In this document: positions 24,453 through 33,685 of the stretch, piece by piece
Layout of the letters: each line of letters starts with the position of its first letter
Position numbering within the stretch: position 1 is the first letter of the stretch
Assembly: GCA_965227265.1 (NCBI GenBank)
Contig: OZ245738.1
Span: 558,001 to 622,000 of the forward strand
DNA from: UBA2336 sp965227265
GTDB taxonomy: Bacteria > Bacteroidota > Bacteroidia > Cytophagales > Cyclobacteriaceae
DNA: 64,000 nt
Reading direction: 5' to 3'
The notes under the pieces: model-generated
Database searches by the model: none
Told to the model about the DNA's origin: nothing
Seen by the model: only the letters and a program-made list of their open reading frames with translations
Made by a program: the position numbers and the translations under genes

Positions 24453-27400
24453 TCAATGCTTAACCATCAATTTCCGTATAACCTTATTTCCTTGCGGAGC
24501 ATCCAGTTGCATCATATAGAGGCCGTTTGCAAAATCGACTGTTGAAATAGTTTTGCTTATTTCTCCCGCTTTGAATACGGACTGATACACAACCCTTCCA
24601 AATGCATCGTACAACTCAACTGGAGTAGGTTTACTAACCGCAACTGGTAATTTAATATTTACTTCATGACTTGCCGGGTTAGGATAGACATCGATATACT
24701 TTTCAAAGTTCGGATCTTCAATTCCTGTAACCAGTACGGTTGGTAAATTTAATGCTGTGAAATCTCCGGCAGCCTGGTAAACTTCTTTTGTAGTTTGATC
24801 CTGTATAAAGGCCACAACAGCAAGATCAGCTAAATCTGTCTGAGTAAGCCCTTGTGGCATCCAGGTCACAGTTTCAGTAAATGAGAGTGCAGTATTATCA
24901 ACTGGAATACCTGCAGCATTCGGGAGGAATTTTCGCAATACATTGATATTTCCTGAAACATTCTTTTGTACCACAGCAATATACAATACCAGGTTACCCG
25001 ACACAGGAGCGATTCGATCACCTTGTACGCGAATTGTTAATTCCTGTGAAGAGCCAGGTATTTTCTCTGCCGTTAATGTATAATGCGATGCACTTAATGA
25101 GCGCTTCTGTTTAAAATCAGTCCACCAGTCTGAAATAAAACCGAAAGATTCAGTAATGTCCCTATCTCCGTCAATTAATCCAAGCGGCATAGTTTGAGGC
25201 GTAACTCCATAGAATGCAACACGAGCGTTATTATCAGCAGAATTCTCTTCGTTAATTGGATCTGCTGCGGGGAAGCTGGTGTGGTATTGAATTTTTACAA
25301 TTTCAGAATTAGCCAACGCATTGTAATTGTTTTTGCTGGTAGTAATATTTCCACTTCCGGAGCTGTTTGAAAAATGTTCTACTAACATTGTTCTGTTACG
25401 CTCTTCAATAACAACATTGTTAAAAGCAAATCCATCGCGCTGATCCCGCTCATCACTAGCAAAAGCAATGCGGAAGCGAACGTTATCGCGATCAGCCACA
25501 GGAATTGCATCCAACGAATTTTTACCCGTAATCCAATCGATTTGACCCTGTCCTGTCCAGCCAAATTGATTGAAGCCACCCGGTGCAGAAGATATGGTAG
25601 TGTTCGAATACCAATTTACACCCGATGTAGGCGTACCTACAATTCCGGATTTGTCCGGATTAGGAGCAGTAGCAATCCACGTTGCACCGCCATCAGTAGA
25701 ATATTGAAGAACAGCGCCATCTTTTCCAACATCTGAATCATTCCAATACTGAATGGAAATAACCGGTTTGCCCATAGCTGAAAGATTAAAGCATGGACTG
25801 TTTACAAAAGAATTGTCTTTTGCTTTATACGGGCCGGTGGCATTCGTAATCCAGACTTTACCCGCTGTGTTGGAAATACCAGTTTTTCCGACTGGGGCAT
25901 TAAACTCCCAGGTTGTTGAGTCAGATCTGTCTTCTTCAATCCATAAACCTGAACCGTCATCAATACCAGACATTATATATGGGGCAGTAAGTTTCTCTAA
26001 AATTGCAACCTGACGCCTTACTGTGTCCGCACAAGCGCCAACATCATCTGCTGTTCTTGAAATAAGCTGAACATCATATCGATTCGCAGATCCACTCACA
26101 AAAGAAAATTTATGTGCAGGTTGACCATAGGTACCGGAAGTTGCGCCACTGTGTAAATCGGCACCGGCAATTGGTTCCGTAAGTGTTTTATTAGGAAGCA
26201 GAAATCCGTCATCAAAATTCCATTGAGCGGTCGCGATTGGAATATTTGAACTGATTGTGAACCGTGTAAAGTCGGCCTGACAAACATCGGCATAATTGAA
26301 ATCCGCTCTTGGATAAGCGCCAACAACCTGAATATCTTCTGTACTGTCGCGGCAAACTTTCAGAGCACCTGGTCCATTCTGAACAATAAGCCTTATCAGA
26401 TACGATGTTTGCGTTGCACCTTGTGACAATCCCGGGAATTCATGCTGGATAGTTTGATTTCCAGTCCCGCTTCGCACGGAATCACCCAATACCCATTTCC
26501 AGGTATAATTATCAACATCAGGATCTGCTGAAAGCGTTGCAGCATCACCATCACAAACTGGTTGCGCATCGAAGTGTGCAAGCGGTGCACTGACCTTACT
26601 TATCGTATAAGTCGCTGTAGTAAGACATTGAGAAACTCCGGATTTATATTCATAGCGGATCGTGTAGTTGTTACCAATAGGGAGGAATGTTGAGCTATAC
26701 GAACTCGAGCTGCTTAACCCGCGTTGTGAACCATTTTCAAAAAACTGTCCGCCTGCCGGACCAAACGTTATTTCGAAAGGCTGTGCATTTGAACAGAACT
26801 TCTCTCCATTGGTAATACCACCAATTGTAACAGGTACTAATGGTGAAACTGAAAATAATCGTGTTGACGAGGCTGTACATCCAATTGCATCGGTAACAAT
26901 ATAATTTACATTGAATGAAGCATCACTAACGCGACTTGCACCTTTGAGAACCGCACTGTCATAAGCAGCACTTGGGTCAAATGTGAACGTACTTCCGGGG
27001 ATAGTACGTGTATAGTTTAAGCTGATATACTCTATTTCGTAACGAACTGAGGAGCTTGAGTTACCCTGAAGTGGTACATTAGCAGCATCGTAACAAAAAT
27101 TGGTATTACCGATCGGGCTATTGGTAATAGTATTCACGACTACAGAAGTGGGTTTCGGCCGCACAACAAAACTTCTTGTTATTGGGTATGCACAACCCTG
27201 ACTGTTTGTGTATGTAGCGGTAACAACAATAGTTTGTGGCGAAGTTGACCCCAACGCCTGCTGATCAAAAGCCGTTTTCGGTGTAAATGTTCCAACCCCA
27301 CTTCCATTATCGGCAACACCAAAGCCACTGAATGTTACGCCTGAGGTAATTGTTGCACCTACAGCCGTAGTGCCAAGTGTGATACTGAAGCTGGCGCCTT

Positions 27401-28862
27401 CATAACAAAATTCGGTTGAAGCTGCCGGAACTGCCGATCGAAATACTACAGGATCGGAAGGATAGATTGTTGTTTGCCGGACCTGACTTCCGGTACATGA
27501 ACCAAAGGCTGTTGTGCCCATAGTTCCGGGATCAACTGAGTATTTTATCCAGCGCGTCACAGATGAGGCTGCTCCTCCAAATGAAATCTGTGGATTAAAT
27601 TCACCGAGGCCTGGCGCAATTCCTTCTGTTACATCTTTAATACCATCGGTAAGGTTATCAGTGTAGGATGCAGCTGCACCGGTACTGCTAATCTCAAATG
27701 ATCCACCGGGTTTGTTCCCGGTAAGAGTATTGAGTGTATTGATATTACAATAGCCGGGGAGTAAGCCAGAAAAGGATACAACAGGAACTGGATTTACCGT
27801 AACAAATTCACCGCGGTATTCGATAGCGGCAACAGTACCCGTATTATATATATAACCTCGATCTTGTCCGGGAGCAATTGAATAAGGAGATGTAAAGGAT
27901 GGACTGGCGAATTCGAGAAATACTGCTACGTAAGCATACGTACAGGTTGCACAGGCACCATTGGTTCCGCCACCGGCAGGATATGCTTGTTCTGTTTGCA
28001 ACGCACTTGGGTAAAAGTATCCTCCGTTTACACTATTATTATCTCCGTAATAAGTTTCATATTCATTTCGAATGATACCGGTCCATGTTGTCTTGAGGGG
28101 AGAGTATCCATAGTTTGTTACGTAAGTACTATTCCACGTATTAATGTAGTTCTGAATTTCTGTTTCCATAGCCGGGGATAGGGTTAATGGAACAGGATTT
28201 TCTGTATTACAATACTCTTCATCCAAATTTGGGAATACATCGTACGGAGTAGTTACATCAAAATTCTGCGATACAGATTTTGAGCAGCCGTTTGTAAGCG
28301 TGGCTGTATACGTAACTGGCCATGAACCAATACCGGCAAGTTCCGGATCAAATTGATACTTCGAAGGTAATTCAACAACTCCCACACCGGTAAATACACC
28401 GTTGATTGGACTGCCCGCCAGATCTACCGGGTTATTGTTTGTGGTATAGGTGAATGTTCCGGGTTGGGTAATAATTACATTCTGAGAAATATTTTTTGCC
28501 TCAACCTGTTTTGTAGCGGGAAGTGATGCGCAACCATTACCATCCGTAACGGTAACTTGGTAGTTGTAGGTTTGATTGGTTGCACCCGGATCAGGAAGTA
28601 CATGATTCGGATTCGAAACTGCAGTCGGAGCCCCAGGACCTGTCCAAGCATACGAATAAGAACCTGTTCCACCGGTTGCTGTAGGAGAACCTCCTAACGT
28701 AACACTTGTGCCTGGGCAAACTGCGTTCACGCCAATCAGGTTTGATCCGGCACTTGCGACCGGAAGTGCGGTAACGGTAATGGTTATTGCAGCAGCGAGA
28801 CTTTCGCAGCCATCCACTTGGGTTGCATAGCGCGTATAAGGTTCCTGGTGTAGGACTTGCAC
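24453..28862 (-). CDS. giant T9SS surface protein, 3' part after a frameshift
   Basis: This frame encodes the last ~1461 residues of a protein whose 5' part lies in another frame (28591-31305). True coding probably begins at about 28838, not at an independent start. It contains many cell-surface Ig/PKD-like segments (for example PVCDGDAATLSADPDVDN), a laminin/jelly-roll-like region around SGLWIEEDRSDSTTWEF, an Omp28-like region (MLVEHFSNSSGSGN, then YHTSFPAADP) and a type A T9SS sorting domain at the end (DVYPNPASHEVNIKLP, VELYDAFGRVVYQ). That tail is clearly related to the tail of the 1217-residue protein. The mature product would be exported and surface-anchored. It is the last gene of the train that starts at 41527. 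Confidence 0.8.
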   Translation of the reverse strand: MQVLHQEPYTRYATQVDGCESLAAAITITVTALPVASAGSNLIGVNAVCPGTSVTLGGSPTATGGTGSYSYAWTGPGAPTAVSNPNHVLPDPGATNQTYNYQVTVTDGNGCASLPATKQVEAKNISQNVIITQPGTFTYTTNNNPVDLAGSPINGVFTGVGVVELPSKYQFDPELAGIGSWPVTYTATLTNGCSKSVSQNFDVTTPYDVFPNLDEEYCNTENPVPLTLSPAMETEIQNYINTWNSTYVTNYGYSPLKTTWTGIIRNEYETYYGDNNSVNGGYFYPSALQTEQAYPAGGGTNGACATCTYAYVAVFLEFASPSFTSPYSIAPGQDRGYIYNTGTVAAIEYRGEFVTVNPVPVVSFSGLLPGYCNINTLNTLTGNKPGGSFEISSTGAAASYTDNLTDGIKDVTEGIAPGLGEFNPQISFGGAASSVTRWIKYSVDPGTMGTTAFGSCTGSQVRQTTIYPSDPVVFRSAVPAASTEFCYEGASFSITLGTTAVGATITSGVTFSGFGVADNGSGVGTFTPKTAFDQQALGSTSPQTIVVTATYTNSQGCAYPITRSFVVRPKPTSVVVNTITNSPIGNTNFCYDAANVPLQGNSSSSVRYEIEYISLNYTRTIPGSTFTFDPSAAYDSAVLKGASRVSDASFNVNYIVTDAIGCTASSTRLFSVSPLVPVTIGGITNGEKFCSNAQPFEITFGPAGGQFFENGSQRGLSSSSSYSSTFLPIGNNYTIRYEYKSGVSQCLTTATYTISKVSAPLAHFDAQPVCDGDAATLSADPDVDNYTWKWVLGDSVRSGTGNQTIQHEFPGLSQGATQTSYLIRLIVQNGPGALKVCRDSTEDIQVVGAYPRADFNYADVCQADFTRFTISSNIPIATAQWNFDDGFLLPNKTLTEPIAGADLHSGATSGTYGQPAHKFSFVSGSANRYDVQLISRTADDVGACADTVRRQVAILEKLTAPYIMSGIDDGSGLWIEEDRSDSTTWEFNAPVGKTGISNTAGKVWITNATGPYKAKDNSFVNSPCFNLSAMGKPVISIQYWNDSDVGKDGAVLQYSTDGGATWIATAPNPDKSGIVGTPTSGVNWYSNTTISSAPGGFNQFGWTGQGQIDWITGKNSLDAIPVADRDNVRFRIAFASDERDQRDGFAFNNVVIEERNRTMLVEHFSNSSGSGNITTSKNNYNALANSEIVKIQYHTSFPAADPINEENSADNNARVAFYGVTPQTMPLGLIDGDRDITESFGFISDWWTDFKQKRSLSASHYTLTAEKIPGSSQELTIRVQGDRIAPVSGNLVLYIAVVQKNVSGNINVLRKFLPNAAGIPVDNTALSFTETVTWMPQGLTQTDLADLAVVAFIQDQTTKEVYQAAGDFTALNLPTVLVTGIEDPNFEKYIDVYPNPASHEVNIKLPVAVSKPTPVELYDAFGRVVYQSVFKAGEISKTISTVDFANGLYMMQLDAPQGNKVIRKLMVKH

Positions 28863-31305
28863 CGATCAACTGGGCTACTGTTCTTGAGTTTGCATTAATA
28901 ATGTTAACATTGGTTAATGCAGCATCATTATACCAGTTAAAGGTTTCAGCAGGTGCATCCGGATCAGATGCAGTAATGTTTGTTGCTGCAAAATTCGCGT
29001 TCACACAATATGATGGACTTAGCCCGGGAGCTATGGTTGGAGCCGCTGGAACTGTGCCACCATTTAATGTAGCGATTGTTGTTGAAGCTTCTGCCAGTCC
29101 AAGAATAGTTAAATCAGTTGCTGCTAGAACTTGTATATGAGCAGGAGGGGCCATCGAACCATCCCTTGAAACTTTAAGACCAGAAATTGTAATAATATCC
29201 ATCTCATTTCTGGCAGTACCATCAAATGCAATAGACAAGGTTGCCTGGGTAAACGTTATGGAAGTTATGGTTATGGTTTGAATGTCACCGGATGCTGCAG
29301 TAGCGGTAACGCCAGTTGTTCCTGGACTAAAAATGTAACCTGTTTTATCAAAACCTAATATAAATGTATATGTGCCATTGTCAGTTGCTTGAAAATTGTT
29401 ACTGCCGGCTTCTGTAAGCACGATATCTCCCAGTGCAGTAAATTGATTAACGCATGTGCCAACCGTAGGGGCGGTTATGGTTACTCCCGCAGCAGTTGTA
29501 AAATTCCAATTGCCCGCAACAGTTCCGGCAAAATCATTAACTCCACCCGCGGCAGGGCTAACGTTTCCAGTAGAGTCTGTAAATACTTTATTTCCGATTA
29601 ATATGTCATACACGGTTGATAGCTCATTCAACCCGCCAGCAGGAGTAAGGGTTGCGCTGCTTCCTGAGATTACAATAGCACCTGATCCACGGGTCATAGA
29701 TTGCGTTGATCCGGTTGCAGGATCAAAATCGATATCATCTTCAGAACCTGAAGCTGTAGTATGCGAAGTATAAATTTTTTCATTAAAGACGGCTGTAAAA
29801 ACCTGTTCGGTAGAAATACCTGTAGCACCATCTAGGGGTATAAGTGCAGACGCAATGAGAACCGGAGGTCCTGGGACTGCGGTAATTGCTGTACCCGCAG
29901 ACCATGTTGTTCCTTTACGGGTGAAAACTTTAAAAGTATAGATCAAACCAGTTGTAAGGTTTGTGGTTTGAAAACCACCAGCACCCGGATTTGTAACGCT
30001 CTTAAAAACAACTTTACCTCCATCGAATGCTGTGCCACCACCACTGAAGTTTGGTACAGGTGTATAAGCTGAACCGTTTCCGGTAGGTGCAACGGTGATC
30101 GTTGCTGGTACACTGGCAGTTCCTTGTTTGGCTACAATCATGATTTCATCAAAACAAGTAGGATCTGTCCAGTATAGATTAGCGGTTGTATTTGCGTCAG
30201 AGATTTTTAAAGCTGTAACATCTATAGGGCTACAAAGTGTCAGTGCTGATTCAGCGTCAACTCCAGAAGCATTCAGAGATGCATCACGTGCAACGGAATA
30301 AATGTGATACGTTGTGTTAACGGTAAGTCCGCTTATTGCTTGATCAAGATCAACACCTGCAGTAGCAGGAGCACTCCCTGATTTAAACGCTGCTGTGCCT
30401 CCATCATTCTGGCCGGCCAGTACCTGTGCTTGACTTGGCGGTGTAGCGCTTGTTGTTACAACATAAAATACGGTAGCATTTTCATCGATGTTTGTTCTCA
30501 GTGAAAAAGAATTGGCTGCAATGTTAATGATCGAGGATGAGTTAATAGTAGGATTGGTCGAGTCGGTTGCAATAGCACTCTTTGCGTCTACCGTTGAGGC
30601 ATTGTTTAGCGCATCCCGTGCAACGGAGTAAACGTGATACGTTGTACCTGTAGTAAGTCCTGTGATAAGCTGATCTAAATCTACAGCAGCAGTTGCTGAT
30701 GCGCTGCCGGAAAATAAAGCTGCAGCACCTGTATGATTTTGTCCGGCAAGAACCTGGGCTGCACTTGGTACGGTTGCACTGGCTGTAACTACATAAAATA
30801 CAGTTGAGTTTTTATTGGCGTTTACACGCAACGTAAATCGATCGCCAAGGGTGTTATTAATAATAGAGGATGCTGTTATAGTCGGGGCAGTAGCATCAAA
30901 TGTTACGGAGTTATCGGTGTTCGTGCTGACAACGTTCTGGCGACCCGCTGGAGCTACAGTTGCAGTTGCAGCGTTTGCAGGGATAGAAATAATTACTGTT
31001 CCCGGTCCGGTCATGCCACTAACAGTAACTGTGTAGACAGACGTTCCTCCCGCAACAACCGCTGTGGTCGCACCGGCAGTACCGCTGATTGTTACATCGG
31101 CTGCTACATCACCAAAGCCTGTAACAGCTTCTGAAAATGTCGCCTGAAATACAACCGGAGTTACATTGGTTGGATCAGCTTGCCCTCCATTCTGAGTAAT
31201 AACAACGTTAACGGTTTGCGCGAATGATGCAGTAGCTCCCAAGCTAAGCGCAAGAATGAAAAGTGATAAGAATTTCTTTTTTAAATTCAGTAAAGAGTGT
31301 TGCAT
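28591..31305 (-). CDS. giant T9SS surface protein, 5' part before a frameshift
   Basis: It has an N-terminal signal peptide (LSLFILALSLGATASFAQ) followed by Ig-like domains: an N-terminal Big-type repeat, two ~115-residue repeats sharing VFYVVTxSATxPSxAQVLAG and TTYHVYSVARDA, a fibronectin-like stretch and an SbsA-like Ig domain (LIPLDGATGISTEQVFTAVF). From about 28839 down the frame reads into a nonsense tail (ALCNPSGWLRK and on), while the other frame continues the protein. Deleting one base joins the two into ~2283 residues. The start lies 11 bp after the lipoprotein stop, so it is in the same transcript. Confidence 0.8.
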   Translation of the reverse strand: MQHSLLNLKKKFLSLFILALSLGATASFAQTVNVVITQNGGQADPTNVTPVVFQATFSEAVTGFGDVAADVTISGTAGATTAVVAGGTSVYTVTVSGMTGPGTVIISIPANAATATVAPAGRQNVVSTNTDNSVTFDATAPTITASSIINNTLGDRFTLRVNANKNSTVFYVVTASATVPSAAQVLAGQNHTGAAALFSGSASATAAVDLDQLITGLTTGTTYHVYSVARDALNNASTVDAKSAIATDSTNPTINSSSIINIAANSFSLRTNIDENATVFYVVTTSATPPSQAQVLAGQNDGGTAAFKSGSAPATAGVDLDQAISGLTVNTTYHIYSVARDASLNASGVDAESALTLCSPIDVTALKISDANTTANLYWTDPTCFDEIMIVAKQGTASVPATITVAPTGNGSAYTPVPNFSGGGTAFDGGKVVFKSVTNPGAGGFQTTNLTTGLIYTFKVFTRKGTTWSAGTAITAVPGPPVLIASALIPLDGATGISTEQVFTAVFNEKIYTSHTTASGSEDDIDFDPATGSTQSMTRGSGAIVISGSSATLTPAGGLNELSTVYDILIGNKVFTDSTGNVSPAAGGVNDFAGTVAGNWNFTTAAGVTITAPTVGTCVNQFTALGDIVLTEAGSNNFQATDNGTYTFILGFDKTGYIFSPGTTGVTATAASGDIQTITITSITFTQATLSIAFDGTARNEMDIITISGLKVSRDGSMAPPAHIQVLAATDLTILGLAEASTTIATLNGGTVPAAPTIAPGLSPSYCVNANFAATNITASDPDAPAETFNWYNDAALTNVNIINANSRTVAQLIGASPTPGTLYALCNPSGWLRKSRCCNNHYRYRTSGRKCRIKPDWRERSLPRHKCYVRRFSYSNRWNRFLFVCLDRSWGSDCSFESESCTS
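28838..28839 (-). other. single-base frameshift site in the giant T9SS gene
   Basis: The minus strand reads CCAGGAACC-T-TATACGCGC here. Skipping one of the two T's (plus-strand AA at 28838-28839) joins frame ...SPTPGT to YTRYATQVDG... without loss, giving one 6852-bp reading frame. It could be a sequencing or assembly error in a short homopolymer or a real inactivating or phase-variable change. Confidence 0.85.
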
Positions 31306-31316
31306 AGATGCAAATT

Positions 31317-32630
31317 TTAATTCGTTAAGTCGCCAGATTTATCTGTCTTGATTAAGATAGGAGTAGAGTAAGTTCCAATTGTACTAGTTCCGCAAATCAG
31401 GAGACCTTTATCTTCCATTTCAATTATTGAAACAACATCTTCATTTCCCGAGCCACCAAAGGTTTTAACCCATTCTGCGTTTCCATTGAAATCAAGTTTG
31501 ATTAAGAAAATGTCTTTCAATCCTTCTCCGAGCTGGGGATTACTTTCATAAGTGCCCGCAACTATAAATCCTCCGTCATGGGTGGATGCAATAGCTTCTC
31601 CAGCATCGATAATCTGACTTTCTATTTTATCAATAGAAACTCTACCTGCAGATAGGATAGCATCGAAGTACTTTATTGTTGCAGGAATTATTGTACCAGC
31701 AGCATCAGTTCTGCAGAAGAAAATATTAGATTGAGAACCATCCGTTGCTTGACTGTAGGTACCCACCACACCGAAACCAAACGCAGCATTGCTTGCGGGT
31801 TGGATGTCTTTTATTTTATAGAGTTGATCAGTGGTCTCTCCGTAAAGGCTGTAATTAACAAATACAGCATTATTTTGTACTACCGGTACGCTTACGTATG
31901 AAAACGTTAAATCACCTTGAATGCGATCAATGGAAGATGCCCAATAAATCTTTTCATTATAGAAATGCACTGATCTCGCATTATGATAGTTGCTGGTTAT
32001 AAGATTGTACAGACGAACAGAATCTCGTTCAAGATCGCTGTCAAGCGCGAATACAAAAGGCTTTAAAGGAACTTGTAATTGACCCTCTACACCTTCGCGA
32101 TATGATCCCAGGAAAAATACTCGTCCATCGCTAGCGACCGTTACTGATTCTCCGTAATAGTCTGCAATGTAAGGATTGGCGCCTCCGGTTTCGCCAGACA
32201 GCGTTCTGTATTTAGGATTACTAAAATTCTCGTCAAGAATAATTATCCGGGCCGATGCAACTTCGATATTTTCCACAAGGGGTGAGGAAGGGTTAGTATT
32301 TATACTGTCGCCAATAATTATGTAACCTTCCGAAAAGTGCTTAAGTGATTTTCCTGTAGCGTCTCCAAAAGCTATAAAATCAGAATTGCGGTTCCCTTTT
32401 AAATCTGTCTTAAAAATCACTGTTGCTACTGAATCTTCTGTTACCTGCATATTGCCCAGAATAACGAATCCATCCTGTACAACCTCAAGATCAGAAGCAA
32501 CAATGCTGTTGGGGCCTTCGTAAATTTTAATAAAGGTACTCCTGGCCGACATGGGAGCGTCTTCCAGGTTATTACATGTGCACAGTGTTAAAGAAATTAT
32601 ACACAATACGAATCGGGAGAAAAGTCTCAT
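31317..32630 (-). CDS. lipoprotein with beta-propeller-like repeats
   Basis: A 437-residue predicted lipoprotein with signal peptide and lipobox LCTC (Cys ~19). The body has recurrent segments of the type GFVILGNM, GYIIIGDS, GGFIVAGTYES and GLLICGTSTIG, each followed by hydrophilic turns and KTD..G or KLDFNG. This is the pattern of WD40-like or delta-60-type beta-propeller blades. It would sit on the outer membrane facing periplasm or surface. It overlaps nothing but lies 11 bp from the giant T9SS gene and shares ATGA with the barrel gene. No function is known. Confidence 0.8.
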   Translation of the reverse strand: MRLFSRFVLCIISLTLCTCNNLEDAPMSARSTFIKIYEGPNSIVASDLEVVQDGFVILGNMQVTEDSVATVIFKTDLKGNRNSDFIAFGDATGKSLKHFSEGYIIIGDSINTNPSSPLVENIEVASARIIILDENFSNPKYRTLSGETGGANPYIADYYGESVTVASDGRVFFLGSYREGVEGQLQVPLKPFVFALDSDLERDSVRLYNLITSNYHNARSVHFYNEKIYWASSIDRIQGDLTFSYVSVPVVQNNAVFVNYSLYGETTDQLYKIKDIQPASNAAFGFGVVGTYSQATDGSQSNIFFCRTDAAGTIIPATIKYFDAILSAGRVSIDKIESQIIDAGEAIASTHDGGFIVAGTYESNPQLGEGLKDIFLIKLDFNGNAEWVKTFGGSGNEDVVSIIEMEDKGLLICGTSTIGTYSTPILIKTDKSGDLTN

Positions 32631-33676
32631 TTTCTTCTGTGGAGTTTTTTAGGTTTGAAAATATTTTGCACATAGGATCCTGTCACTACAACGGAGGTAA
32701 GTTTATAAACAGAATCAGCATAACCTTGCTCTAATGCGTATTGAGAATTTTTGAATGATGTTTCTTTTGAACTCACCTGGGTTAAGCCATAAATAAATCT
32801 TGCTTCCGCTACAAAGTAGCCTCCTGCCATTCTAAGCTTAACACCGGCCGCCCCAATAACACTCACATTCATATTGTTTCGTTGCGGCTTAAAGTCATAA
32901 GTTTTTTCTTCGATGGATGTTTCATTTTCGCGGGACCGTAGGGAAGTAATTTTTGATCCGAATAAGTAATCAACTGAAACACCTGCTGCCACATACGGAT
33001 TAATCTTCTTCTCCAAAAACTTATATTCTACCGTTATGGGTAACGATAACCAGGTCTGGTTTTCGGTTCCTTCAAATCTATTAATCAGGTTCTCGGTATC
33101 ACTGTTGCCGCGATCAACCTCCATGTTCAATTGAAATTTCTTTTGCTGAAAGAGAAGATCTCCATGAAGTGTTAATACTTTGTTTATGGGAAGATCTGCT
33201 GTAGCGCCAAATTGGAATCCTATCAGGAACTTATATTCACTTCCTTCTGAAAGCTCAACGGCTGAAGCTGTTTCGACTACATTTGGCCTGGAAGCATTAA
33301 CACCCAGTTTAGCACCGATACGATAAATAGGTGTTGTCCTGAAGGTACGGTACAGGGCTACAAATTCAGCCGGGTCAACCGCATCATTTATTTGAAAATA
33401 GTGATCGGTATTTAGGATATTAAGCATGGCTTCATCTGCTTTTTCCGGCTCTTCGAGGTAGATGTAGCTAAGGCAGAGAATTTTATAAGCTTCTACTTGT
33501 TCCTGATTGTTCATTTTAGAAATGATGTCATCACTCAATTGTGCAGGGATTTCATGGAGCCTTCCTTGTTCATACGTAGCTCTGGCTAACCTCAAAGTCT
33601 GCGCGGGAGTCGGCCCTGTTTGAGCAAATGAGCAGTAAGAAATTAATAGAAGTAGTAGTGGTAAAAGTCTTCTCAT
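32627..33676 (-). CDS. outer-membrane beta-barrel protein with N-terminal helical-repeat region
   Basis: A 349-residue exported protein. It has a signal peptide (LLPLLLLLISYCSFAQ), then a helical TPR-like region of ~90 residues (YEQGRLHEIP, YKILCLSYIYLEEPEKADEA, DPAEFVALYRTF), then a beta-rich domain from ~115 with alternating hydrophobic strands (IGAKLGVNAS, FLIGFQFGATADLP, WLSLPITVEYKF, NPYVAAGVSVDYLFG), typical of PorT-like or OmpA-like 8-stranded barrels. The layout resembles proteins that link periplasmic partners to the outer membrane. Its stop overlaps the lipoprotein start by four bases (ATGA). The ATPase gene upstream ends 9 bp before it. Confidence 0.85.
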   Translation of the reverse strand: MRRLLPLLLLLISYCSFAQTGPTPAQTLRLARATYEQGRLHEIPAQLSDDIISKMNNQEQVEAYKILCLSYIYLEEPEKADEAMLNILNTDHYFQINDAVDPAEFVALYRTFRTTPIYRIGAKLGVNASRPNVVETASAVELSEGSEYKFLIGFQFGATADLPINKVLTLHGDLLFQQKKFQLNMEVDRGNSDTENLINRFEGTENQTWLSLPITVEYKFLEKKINPYVAAGVSVDYLFGSKITSLRSRENETSIEEKTYDFKPQRNNMNVSVIGAAGVKLRMAGGYFVAEARFIYGLTQVSSKETSFKNSQYALEQGYADSVYKLTSVVVTGSYVQNIFKPKKLHRRK

Positions 33677-33685
33677 CGAACCGGT

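Noticed and set aside
28591..28838. Tail of the 5' half of the giant T9SS protein as real coding sequence
   Set aside because: It is Arg/Cys/Ser-rich nonsense, while the overlapping frame continues the Ig-like pattern.
28787..31036. Several plus-strand open frames of 70-117 residues opposite the giant T9SS gene
   Set aside because: They are antisense shadows caused by the Thr/Ala/Val-rich coding strand; none has a recognisable domain or start signal.
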